This document shows positions 1-5,528 of a stretch of DNA of 5,569 nucleotides, in pieces; position 1 is the first letter of the stretch; each line of letters begins with the position of its first letter. The stretch spans positions 1 through 5,569 of the forward strand of contig JAEYTB010000104.1 of the NCBI GenBank assembly GCA_023434205.1, read 5' to 3'. The position numbers and the translations under genes were made by a program. The notes beneath the pieces are model-generated. The model ran no database searches, had not been told where the DNA came from, and saw nothing but the letters and a program-made list of their open reading frames with translations. This DNA is from Planctomycetota bacterium. GTDB taxonomy: Bacteria > Planctomycetota > Phycisphaerae > Phycisphaerales > UBA1924.

Positions 1-89
1 TCGCGGCGAAGGTTTTCCGCATCGGCGTGCTGATGTACGGCCGGCCGCCCAACCTGGCGACGCTCATCAAGTGGGCCCGCATGGCCTGA
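1..89 (+). CDS. C-terminal end of a probable ABC-2 type transporter permease (5' partial)
   Basis: An open frame enters from the left edge (first complete codon at base 3) and stops with TGA at 87-89, leaving 28 residues. The tail reads FRIGVLMYGRPPNLATLIKW and then ARMA. The pattern F-R-I/V-G-x-L-M-Y-G-x-x-P-x-L-x-x-L-x-x-W is what I recall from the extreme C-terminus of ABC-2 / NatB-like permeases, where the last membrane helix runs into a short cytoplasmic tail. If so, the protein is the membrane subunit of an ATP-driven exporter and its ATPase gene should lie further left. The gene ends only 24 bp before the next gene, so the two are probably co-transcribed. The open frame and stop are seen directly; the family assignment rests on a short tail and is tentative. 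Confidence 0.55.
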   Translation, partial: AAKVFRIGVLMYGRPPNLATLIKWARMA

Positions 90-100
90 CCGGAGGCCGG

Positions 101-106
101 GGAGGG
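101..106 (+). promoter_or_regulatory. Ribosome binding site supporting the GTG start at 114
   Basis: GGAGGG lies 7 nt before the GTG at 114. It is the only good Shine-Dalgarno match near the 5' end of the methyltransferase frame, so it decides the non-ATG start. Confidence 0.7.
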
Positions 107-113
107 AAGCGGA

Positions 114-911
114 GTGGCCAAGCTGAAGGCCAAGCTGAAGGAAGTGGGGGGGTACACGGCCTTCGAGCTGTACGAGCGGGCCGTGACGGGGGGCAGCGCG
201 CTGGCGCGGTTCCTCGCGGGCCTCCACGGCGGGCGCCCCACGCTGCTCGCGGAGGACTTCTCCGGCTCGGCGGCCCTGGCGCGGGCGTGGGTCAAGCTCA
301 GCCCCTTGCACAAAGCCATCGCCATCGACCGCGACCGGGCGGCGCTCGACGCGATCCCGCCGACGCCGCGTCTCACCGTTCGCCGCCAGGATGTGCTGGA
401 GACTAAGGGCAAGGTGGACATCATCGCGGCGACGAACTTCCCCATCGGCTACTGGCACACGCGGAGGGAACTGCTCGGGTACCTGCGGGCGTGCCGCGGG
501 AGGCTCAAGCGCGGCGGGGTGTTCGTCGCCGACCTCTACGGCGGGCCCTCGGCGTGGCGGGTCCACAAGCGGTCCAAGAGCCTGAAGCTCGAGGACGGCG
601 CCACGCTGCTCTATACGTGGGACCAGCAGGCCGCCGACGGCCTGACAGGGCGGGTGCGCAACGCGATCCACTTCCGCGTTAAGCCGCGCCGAGGCAGCCC
701 GGTGGTGTACAAGGACGCCTTCACTTACGACTGGCGGCTGTGGTCGATCCCCGAGCTGCGCGACGCGCTGGACGAGGCGGGGTTCAGAGCCACGGAAGTA
801 CACGACCGCCTTGGGGCCGCGATCGACCACCTGGGCAGCGTGCACACGCGGCCCGTGGAAGAGGGCGAGCTGGACGAGGACTACGTGGTGTACGTCGCGG
901 CACGGGTGTAG
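114..911 (+). CDS. Class I SAM-dependent methyltransferase-like protein, 265 aa
   Basis: The product looks like a cytoplasmic Rossmann-fold methyltransferase that would transfer a methyl group from S-adenosylmethionine; the substrate is unknown. The SAM-binding loop (motif I) appears at residues 44-59 as LLAEDFSGSAALARAW. It has DFSGSA rather than the usual GxGxG, a variant form. Motif II ends in IAIDRD (69-74), where D72 would hold the ribose hydroxyls. VDIIAATNFPIGYW (101-114) fits motif IV, and LKRGGVFVADLYGG (131-144) is the typical strand after 'lkpGG'. The C-terminal half is beta-rich, and IPELRDALDEAGF (212-224) is the common methyltransferase helix before the last strand. The GTG start is chosen for the Shine-Dalgarno at 101-106. 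It follows the permease tail by 24 bp and converges on the acyltransferase with 2 bp between stop codons. The fold is fairly secure; the reaction is inferred. Confidence 0.8.
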   Translation: MAKLKAKLKEVGGYTAFELYERAVTGGSALARFLAGLHGGRPTLLAEDFSGSAALARAWVKLSPLHKAIAIDRDRAALDAIPPTPRLTVRRQDVLETKGKVDIIAATNFPIGYWHTRRELLGYLRACRGRLKRGGVFVADLYGGPSAWRVHKRSKSLKLEDGATLLYTWDQQAADGLTGRVRNAIHFRVKPRRGSPVVYKDAFTYDWRLWSIPELRDALDEAGFRATEVHDRLGAAIDHLGSVHTRPVEEGELDEDYVVYVAARV

Positions 912-913
912 AG

Positions 914-2155
914 CTACAGCGCCGGCTCGGCGTTGGCCAGCGGATGCCCGTCCTTGGCGGGCCTGGGCGGGGTGCGCCCCACCCGTGGCCACAGCCGGTC
1001 GCGCAGCGCGAGCGAAGGGATCTCCACGGCCTTGGCCATCGCCATGCCCACCACCACGCTGGCGGTTACGAGCATGGCGAAGGTCGCGACGTAGGGCAGG
1101 TGGATGCCGCGCTGCGCGAGCATCGACTCGGTGAAGTGGATCACCAGCATGTGCCACAGGTAGATGGAGTAGGAGCACACGCCGATCGCGGCGATGAGCT
1201 TGAGGGGCCGCTGCACCACCGGCGAGGAGGGCAGCTTCGTGTCGAGGAACACGAGCATCAGGCTCCCCGTGCCGATGGTGACAAAGAACAGGCCGATGGT
1301 CTGGATGTAGAGCGACCAGAACGACATGAACGTGAGCGGCAGGAAGCCCAGCACGCCCAGTCCCACCAGCGCCCACCGCCAGCGGCGCACGAACGCCCAC
1401 GTCCGCGCTTCCATGAACGTGACGCAGTACGCCAGCACCACGCCGAAGAGCAGCGTGTCGAGCCGCAGGTGCGTGCTGAAGATGTGCCGATTGACGATGT
1501 CCCACGCCTGCCCCGTGGAAACGCCCACGTACGTCCGCCACGCGGTGATCAGCAGGATGGTGACCGCCGCCACGGGGAGGAAGTGCGGGAAAGGCAGACG
1601 CGCGGGTGCCCCGGCGGTGGGGGGGCTGGGCGGCGGGGTCACCGTGTCCGGCCCGCCGCGATTCAGCGAGCCGCGACCCAGAACCAGCAGCAGCAGCGGG
1701 AGCAGAAGGTAGAAGTGCTCCTCCACGGCGAGCGACCACGTATGGATCCACAGGCCATGGTGGTAGCTCTGCAAGAACAGCAGCTCGGACCACAGGTGCG
1801 TGGAGGTGATCGACGTGCTGAACCCGCCGGGCAGCGCGATCCCCGTGATCGCCACCATGAGGACCGTCGCCGCGATCATGACGTAGAAGGGGGGGTAGAT
1901 GCGGAAAGCGCGCCGGATCAGGAACCGCTTCAGGTTGAACGTCCCGGTGTCCTTCATCTCGCGGAAGAGCAGCCCCGCGATCAGGAACCCCGACAGCACG
2001 AAGAACACCTCAACCCCGACCCAGCCGCTGGCGTTCCATATTTTCAGTGGGAGGTAGATCGGCCTGGGGAGCTCCTCGGGCACCTTCTGCATGTGCCGCC
2101 CGAGCACCAGCAGCACGGCGACGCCACGCAGGATGTCGAGCTGAAGGACCCTCAT
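914..2155 (-). CDS. Acyltransferase-3 family membrane O-acyltransferase (OafA/YrhL-like), 413 aa
   Basis: This is an integral inner-membrane enzyme of the family that moves acyl groups, often acetyl, onto sugars of lipopolysaccharide, exopolysaccharide, peptidoglycan or lipids. Family signatures are clear: LDILRGVAVLLVLGRH (6-21) with the R-x-H pair thought to be catalytic; GWVGVEVFFVLSGFLIAGLL (44-63); an arginine-rich loop FLIRRAFRIYPPFY (78-91); HTWSLAVEEHFYLLLPLLLL (138-157); and SIYLWHMLVIH (330-340). About ten hydrophobic segments are visible. Length is normal for an acyltransferase domain without a C-terminal SGNH domain. A proline-rich stretch (about 167-190) separates two membrane blocks, and the last ~25 residues look disordered. 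The ATG at 2155 fits the family N-terminus and has GGGAG 2 nt upstream, a tight spacing. A longer frame back to 2272 would overlap the divergent gene and lacks homology. The acceptor substrate is unknown. Confidence 0.92.
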   Translation of the reverse strand: MRVLQLDILRGVAVLLVLGRHMQKVPEELPRPIYLPLKIWNASGWVGVEVFFVLSGFLIAGLLFREMKDTGTFNLKRFLIRRAFRIYPPFYVMIAATVLMVAITGIALPGGFSTSITSTHLWSELLFLQSYHHGLWIHTWSLAVEEHFYLLLPLLLLVLGRGSLNRGGPDTVTPPPSPPTAGAPARLPFPHFLPVAAVTILLITAWRTYVGVSTGQAWDIVNRHIFSTHLRLDTLLFGVVLAYCVTFMEARTWAFVRRWRWALVGLGVLGFLPLTFMSFWSLYIQTIGLFFVTIGTGSLMLVFLDTKLPSSPVVQRPLKLIAAIGVCSYSIYLWHMLVIHFTESMLAQRGIHLPYVATFAMLVTASVVVGMAMAKAVEIPSLALRDRLWPRVGRTPPRPAKDGHPLANAEPAL

Positions 2156-2236
2156 GACTCCCTTCGCACCGTACTTCAGACGGCCGGCGGCAGGGGCAAA
2201 ATCCTTCTCGCCCGGGCTTTGGCTACCCTGCATGAT
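2156..2236. promoter_or_regulatory. Divergent intergenic region between acyltransferase and DUF1569 genes
   Basis: These 81 bp must hold the 5' ends of both divergent genes. On the minus strand, AAGGGAG (2158-2164) is a Shine-Dalgarno for the acyltransferase. On the plus strand, TACCCT (2224-2229) has the TANNNT form of a -10 box and lies 7 nt before the DUF1569 ATG, with no Shine-Dalgarno in between. No convincing -35 box was seen for either direction, so individual promoters are not called. Confidence 0.4.
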
Positions 2237-2758
2237 ATGCCGCAAGTGGATACCAGCAAGGTTGTTGGGCACCGGGCCCCAAGCTACTCATCGCCCGCGG
2301 CGATGCACGCCGATGTGCGTGCGCTGGTCGCCGCGGACCGGCAGGGCGCACTCAGCCGGGTGGGCAACTGGACCCTCGGCCAGGCCCTTGGTCACCTGGC
2401 GGCGTGGGCCGACTTCGCGTTCGACGGCTACCCGATCAAGCCCCCGTTCTTTGTCCGCTGGCTGCTGAAGGGTCAGAAGCAGAAGTTCCTGCGCAAGGGG
2501 CTGCCGCGGGGTGTGCGCATGCCGAGGGTCAAGGGCGGGACGATCGCGACCGACGTGCTCGCCACCGATGAGGGCCTGCGGCGGTTCAACGCCGCGTGGG
2601 CCAGGCTCGAATCAACCCCGCCCACACAGCCCAACCCGGTCTTCGGCCCGCTCGCCCACCAGGAGTGGATCGAGATGCACCTGCGGCACGCCGAGCTCCA
2701 CCTGGGCTACTTTGCGGTGGCGAGGGCGGAGGCTGTTGGGATGGGAGTGGGGGGGTGA
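2237..2758 (+). CDS. DUF1569 (DinB-like fold) protein, 173 aa
   Basis: This small cytoplasmic protein matches the DUF1569 family, common in planctomycetes and related to the DinB/YfiT four-helix bundle proteins that bind a metal through histidines. Function is unknown; relatives include thiol-dependent transferases. The two family landmarks are the helix after the first turn, VGNWTLGQALGHLAAWADF (42-60) with H53, and the C-terminal block PVFGPLAHQEWIEMHLRHAE (134-153) continuing into LHLGYF. The latter supplies H141, H148, H151 and H155 as candidate ligands. The middle carries the F-x-G-(Y/F)-P motif (FDGYP, 62-66) and basic KGQKQKFLRKGLPRG (78-92). The start at 2237 gives the family's usual length. 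The open frame continues far upstream, but that part is antisense to the acyltransferase. No Shine-Dalgarno precedes the ATG, so leaderless initiation is possible. The acetyltransferase gene follows after 54 bp on the same strand. Confidence 0.82.
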   Translation: MPQVDTSKVVGHRAPSYSSPAAMHADVRALVAADRQGALSRVGNWTLGQALGHLAAWADFAFDGYPIKPPFFVRWLLKGQKQKFLRKGLPRGVRMPRVKGGTIATDVLATDEGLRRFNAAWARLESTPPTQPNPVFGPLAHQEWIEMHLRHAELHLGYFAVARAEAVGMGVGG

Positions 2759-2781
2759 CGGGCATGCCCGGCAAGCCCGTC
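2759..2781. repeat. Small GC-rich palindrome between DUF1569 and acetyltransferase genes
   Basis: CGGGCATGCCCG (2759-2770) is a perfect 12-bp palindrome directly after the DUF1569 stop codon. An alternative longer pairing joins ACGGGC (2758-2763) with GCCCGT (2776-2781). No T-tract follows, so it is a weak candidate for a processing or pausing hairpin rather than a terminator. Confidence 0.4.
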
Positions 2782-2799
2782 CTCTGTAGACATCCTCCT

Positions 2800-2805
2800 G
2801 GAGAG
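2800..2805 (+). promoter_or_regulatory. Ribosome binding site of the acetyltransferase gene
   Basis: GGAGAG stands 7 nt before the ATG at 2813, a normal Shine-Dalgarno spacing that supports this start over any internal one. Confidence 0.7.
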
Positions 2806-2812
2806 TGACCCC

Positions 2813-4015
2813 ATGCAGTTGATCCCCGCGCAGCCATCAGATTGCCCCACGCTCTCACGCCTCATCTCGCTGGCCTTTGCAACCCCCAGCGACCAGGTGC
2901 AGGGGTGGCTCGACAACTCAGGCCTTGAGAACTTCCGCGTCCTGGTCGAGCGGCCCGGCGAGACGCCGATGGCGTGCTGCCTGCGGGTGCCGATGGGCCA
3001 CTTCTTCGGCGGCCGGAGCGTGCCGGTACTGGGCATCGCCGGCGTCGCTGTGGCGCCCGAGCAGCGTGGGAGGGGCCTGGCCACCGTCATGATGCAGGAG
3101 GCGCTGCGCGAGGCGCGGGCGGAAGGAACCGCCCTGTCGTCGCTCTACCCCGCGACGCTGCCGCTGTACCGGCGCGTCGGCTACGAGCAGGCGGGGTACT
3201 GGTGCGAGTACCGGTTGCCGCTCTCGCGCCTGCGACTGGAAAAGGATGAACCCCAGGGCGGGGAGCGGCTGCGCGTCCGCGCGTACGACCCGGAAAAGGA
3301 CCGCGCTAGCCTGACCCGCTGCTACACGGCGTTCGCGCTCCAGCACAACGGCATGCTCGACCGCGGCGACTACATCTGGGGCCGCATCTTCAAGCCCCGC
3401 CAGGGCGAGACCAGCGGCTTCGTCGTCGAGGGCGGTGGAGGACAGATCGAGGGGTACGTGTTCCTGCGCCAGGAACGCAACCCCGACTTCAAGCACGACC
3501 TGCACCTGACCGACCTCGCCGCTTCCACGCCCGCGGCGGGGCGGCGGATCCTCGACATGCTCAGCGACTTCCGCAGCATCGGCCACGAGCTGGTCTTCCA
3601 CGGCGGCCCGGTCCACCCGCTCGTCACGCTGCTGGATGAGCAGAAGTTCCGGCTCACGCTCCGGGAATACTGGATGCTACGGATCGTCGACGTCGCCGCG
3701 GCGCTGACGGGGCGCGGCTACAACCCGCACGTGAACGCCGAGTTCACGCTGGAGGTCACCGATTCGACGCTGCCCGAGAACGCCGGACCGTGGCGCGTGA
3801 GCGTGGCCAACGGGAAGGCGGGCGTGAGCAGGGGGGGTGAGTCCGCGCGGGGAATGGTGAAGCTCAGCGAACGATCGCTCGCCGCGGCGTACTCGGGGTT
3901 TATGTCCCCGCAGCACCTGCGCTCGATCGGGCGGATGGAAGGCGATGAGCAGGGGGTGGCCGCGGCGAGCGCGGTGTTCGCGGCGGCGGCCCCCTCGCTC
4001 CAGGACATGTTCTAA
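2813..4015 (+). CDS. Eis-type GNAT N-acetyltransferase with C-terminal SCP2-like domain, 400 aa
   Basis: The product resembles the Eis family: acetyl-CoA dependent amine acetyltransferases with two fused GNAT-type folds and a C-terminal sterol-carrier-like domain. Mycobacterial Eis acetylates aminoglycosides and protein lysines, but the substrate here is unknown. The active GNAT domain covers about residues 1-140. VLGIAGVAVAPEQRGRGLAT (72-91) contains the acetyl-CoA loop R-x-x-G-x-A (85-90). SLYPATLPLYRRVGYEQAG (110-128) matches the Eis segment with the general-acid tyrosine, and Y119 aligns by eye with Tyr126 of M. tuberculosis Eis. The second GNAT-like half runs to about 285. WMLRIVDVAAALTGRGY (287-303) matches the linker into the last domain (about 304-400). 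The protein ends in Phe, as Eis does, where the terminal carboxylate acts in catalysis. Length (400) agrees with Eis (about 402). It is probably co-transcribed with the DUF1569 gene; its TAA overlaps the opposing gene's stop. Confidence 0.88.
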   Translation: MQLIPAQPSDCPTLSRLISLAFATPSDQVQGWLDNSGLENFRVLVERPGETPMACCLRVPMGHFFGGRSVPVLGIAGVAVAPEQRGRGLATVMMQEALREARAEGTALSSLYPATLPLYRRVGYEQAGYWCEYRLPLSRLRLEKDEPQGGERLRVRAYDPEKDRASLTRCYTAFALQHNGMLDRGDYIWGRIFKPRQGETSGFVVEGGGGQIEGYVFLRQERNPDFKHDLHLTDLAASTPAAGRRILDMLSDFRSIGHELVFHGGPVHPLVTLLDEQKFRLTLREYWMLRIVDVAAALTGRGYNPHVNAEFTLEVTDSTLPENAGPWRVSVANGKAGVSRGGESARGMVKLSERSLAAAYSGFMSPQHLRSIGRMEGDEQGVAAASAVFAAAAPSLQDMF

Positions 4016-5241
4016 ATCCCGTAGGGCTCCCAGTTCTCGAACCTGGCGAACGGCGTCAGGCGGCTGGGAATATCGGCGCGCTGCCCCGGCGTGAGCACGC
4101 CGTCGATCTGCCGGCGGAAGTCACGGTCGAGCTCGAGGCGGTCGCGACGGGAAGCGTTGATCGGGTGGCTGTCGGGCAGCCAGGCGCCGTTGTAGTGCTC
4201 GTTCCGGCTGCTCATCTCGCCCGGGTTGCGGCCGGTGCCGCTCAGGGCCTCTTCAAGGACCTTGGCGCGGTGCTGCTTCTCAAAGTCGCGCCAGCCCGGG
4301 GCCGCGGCGAGCCGAAGGGTCCAGACGCGCTGCTCGTAGGCGGCTTTGATCGTTCTCAGTCGGGAGATCTGATCGGCGGTGAGCGACGGGAGGGCCTGCG
4401 CATCCTTGAGGTACTCGTCCACGCGGGAGGGCCGGCAGAGAGCCGGGTAGCACTTCTCGAAGTACGCTCGCTCGTAGGCCAGTTTCTGATCCCCCGACTC
4501 GCCCGCGAGCAGGCGGGCGTACCGGTCGTTCACGGCCTGGACCGCGAGGCGCGCATCAGTGACCGCCGTCCAGCACGAGCGGGCCTTGTCGGGGTCGCTC
4601 TTGATGGCCTTGGAGTACTCGTCCTTGTGGGCTTCCAGGGCGGCCTTGCGTGCAACGATCACGCGGTCGAGTTCTTCGCTGTACCGGTTCAGCAGGTCCT
4701 GGACCTGCTGGGTCTGGCCGGACTCCCCCAGCACATCCTCGGTAAGGCGGACGAGGTCCACGTTCTCGCCGCTCAGGATGCCCGTGGAAGCCAGCCGCAC
4801 GCGCCGCAGCTCCCGCTCGACGATGGGCCAGCGGGCCTCCTCATCGCGCGTCAGCAGGCTCTTGAGGTCTTCCAGGAACGTCTTCTTGATCTGCTCAGAG
4901 CGAATGTTCCACTTCGCGATGCGGGCCCTGGCCTGATCGATCAGCCCGAGGTTCTGGAGCGTCTCGGCCCGCTCGATCTCGCCGGCGACGAACTCCCGGA
5001 CCTCGGCGCCCTCGGACGCGAGCGTCCCCGCGTAGCCGTCGTACAGATCCTGAAGAGCCCGGAGCGACTCGCCCTGAAGGCCCAGCACCCGGATGATGAC
5101 CTTGAGGTCGCGCTGGGTGATGTCCGGCCGGAAGCTGTTGGTCTCGTGCAGCAACGACATCGACATCGAGCCGTGCTGCCCCGCGGCGAGCGGTCCGATC
5201 ATCAGGCACGCGGCGACCAGAACGGCACGAGCGATCCTCAT
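4012..5241 (-). CDS. Secreted, mostly helical protein of unknown function with LTxxQ-like segments, 409 aa
   Basis: I do not recognise a named family. The N-terminus MRIARAVLVAACLMIGPLAA is a classic Sec signal peptide: two arginines, a hydrophobic core, and likely cleavage near residues 20-21 before QHGS. The mature protein should therefore be periplasmic or exported. The rest is charged and helix-forming, with probable coiled-coil stretches (about 80-150 and 175-215). Several segments share a pattern of (L/I)T-x-x-Q/D followed by a Y-containing helix: ITQRDLKVII (41-50), LTEDVL (166-171), LTADQISRLRTIKAAYEQRV (287-306) and LTPGQRADI (383-391). This recalls Spy/CpxP-type LTxxQ proteins, though the similarity is weak. 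Three cysteines (223, 264, 269) lie in the central region. The start is set by GGAGGT 5 nt upstream and by the signal peptide; a frame extension to 5400 would cross a hairpin and a dyad. Its TAG overlaps the acetyltransferase TAA. Confidence 0.85.
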   Translation of the reverse strand: MRIARAVLVAACLMIGPLAAGQHGSMSMSLLHETNSFRPDITQRDLKVIIRVLGLQGESLRALQDLYDGYAGTLASEGAEVREFVAGEIERAETLQNLGLIDQARARIAKWNIRSEQIKKTFLEDLKSLLTRDEEARWPIVERELRRVRLASTGILSGENVDLVRLTEDVLGESGQTQQVQDLLNRYSEELDRVIVARKAALEAHKDEYSKAIKSDPDKARSCWTAVTDARLAVQAVNDRYARLLAGESGDQKLAYERAYFEKCYPALCRPSRVDEYLKDAQALPSLTADQISRLRTIKAAYEQRVWTLRLAAAPGWRDFEKQHRAKVLEEALSGTGRNPGEMSSRNEHYNGAWLPDSHPINASRRDRLELDRDFRRQIDGVLTPGQRADIPSRLTPFARFENWEPYGI

Positions 5242-5243
5242 GG

Positions 5244-5257
5244 GGCACCTCCGTGCC
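5244..5257 (-). promoter_or_regulatory. Ribosome binding site inside a small hairpin, start of the secreted-protein gene
   Basis: On the minus strand the sequence GGCAC-GGAG-GTGCC forms a perfect 5-bp stem with GGAG as its four-base loop. The strong Shine-Dalgarno GGAGGT (5252 to 5247) lies 5 nt before the ATG at 5241, so its core sits in the loop and its last bases in the stem. This fixes the start codon and could tune translation. Confidence 0.6.
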
Positions 5258-5291
5258 AGACAGGATGCCCAACCGGCCCCAGGCAGGCAAA

Positions 5292-5325
5292 CACCCCTGC
5301 GGGACGGCCCGCAGGGGTGGGTTTT
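5292..5325. terminator. Strong stem-loop with short T-tract (terminator-like)
   Basis: CACCCCTGCGGG (5292-5303) and CCCGCAGGGGTG (5308-5319) pair perfectly over 12 bp around an ACGG loop. On the plus strand the stem is followed by GG and then TTTT (5322-5325); on the minus strand it is followed by only TTT. It looks like an intrinsic terminator favouring plus-strand transcripts, but no plus-strand gene ends here. For the minus-strand gene starting at 5241 it would fall about 50 nt upstream of the start codon, in the leader, if the promoter is further right. It could be a leader hairpin (stability or attenuation) or a block on read-through into the gene. Confidence 0.5.
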
Positions 5326-5337
5326 ACATAACCTATC

Positions 5338-5357
5338 ATCTGTCAATCTTGACAGAT
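5338..5357. promoter_or_regulatory. 20-bp perfect dyad, operator-like
   Basis: ATCTGTCAATCTTGACAGAT has two perfect 9-bp arms (5338-5346, 5349-5357) around a 2-bp centre. It sits about 100 bp upstream of the secreted-protein gene in a locally AT-rich patch. Each arm contains TTGACA, the sigma-70 -35 consensus, once per strand. On the plus strand a 16-bp gap leads to TGATACATC (5368-5376), a weak extended -10; on the minus strand no good -10 lies at proper spacing. The size, symmetry and position fit a dimeric repressor operator over a promoter. The regulator is not visible. Confidence 0.5.
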
Positions 5358-5438
5358 CACGCACCGCTGATACATCACTCAAGAATCCGAAACCGGCCAT
5401 TCACCTGCCGCCGACCGTATCCCGACCCGCACGTTACC

Positions 5439-5528
5439 CGTCAAAACTGACCGATCAACCGCCGCCGTCATCGGTCAAAACTGGCGGATCATCGCCGCCT
5501 GATCGGTCAAAACTGAATGATCGGTCAA
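5439..5528. repeat. Array of three spaced direct repeats (GTCAAAACTG-N3-GATC)
   Basis: GTCAAAACTG occurs at 5440-5449, 5474-5483 and 5506-5515 (periods 34 and 32). Each copy is followed after three variable bases by GATC(A/G). The first two units continue into (A/T)C-CGCCGCC-like sequence. A second word, ATCGGTCAA, occurs at 5470-5478, 5502-5510 and 5520-5528, and its inverse GACCGATC at 5449-5456. The arrangement resembles the multiple terminal transposase-binding repeats of IS21-type elements, as read on the minus strand (GATCnnnCAGTTTTGAC), or an iteron/operator array. No transposase gene is in the window. The repeats are certain; their role is not. Confidence 0.7.

Noticed and set aside
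740..2236. Very long plus-strand open frame running into the DUF1569 gene
   Set aside because: It lies antisense to the acyltransferase and reads as Arg/Gly/His/Glu-rich low-complexity protein, the usual product of GC-rich antisense frames. Recognisable DUF1569 sequence begins only after 2237.
2156..2272. 39-residue N-terminal extension of the acyltransferase
   Set aside because: It would overlap the DUF1569 gene and precede the family N-terminus (LDILRG near residue 6). The ATG at 2155 has a nearby Shine-Dalgarno.
5206..5241. Lipobox-like VAAC (residues 9-12) in the secreted protein
   Set aside because: The cysteine is too close to the N-terminus and lies inside the hydrophobic core. A normal signal peptidase I site follows near residues 20-21.
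4165..5331. 388-codon plus-strand open frame
   Set aside because: It is antisense to the secreted-protein gene, which has a signal peptide and strong ribosome binding site. The plus-strand product shows no motif and crosses the leader hairpin.
5242..5400. 53-residue N-terminal extension of the secreted protein, and a small plus-strand frame at 5253-5450
   Set aside because: Both cross the hairpin and the dyad and have no ribosome binding site. The extension would also bury the signal peptide inside the protein.
5439..5528. CRISPR array
   Set aside because: The identical part is only about 10-11 bp, the intervening segments are partly similar to each other, and there are only three copies.
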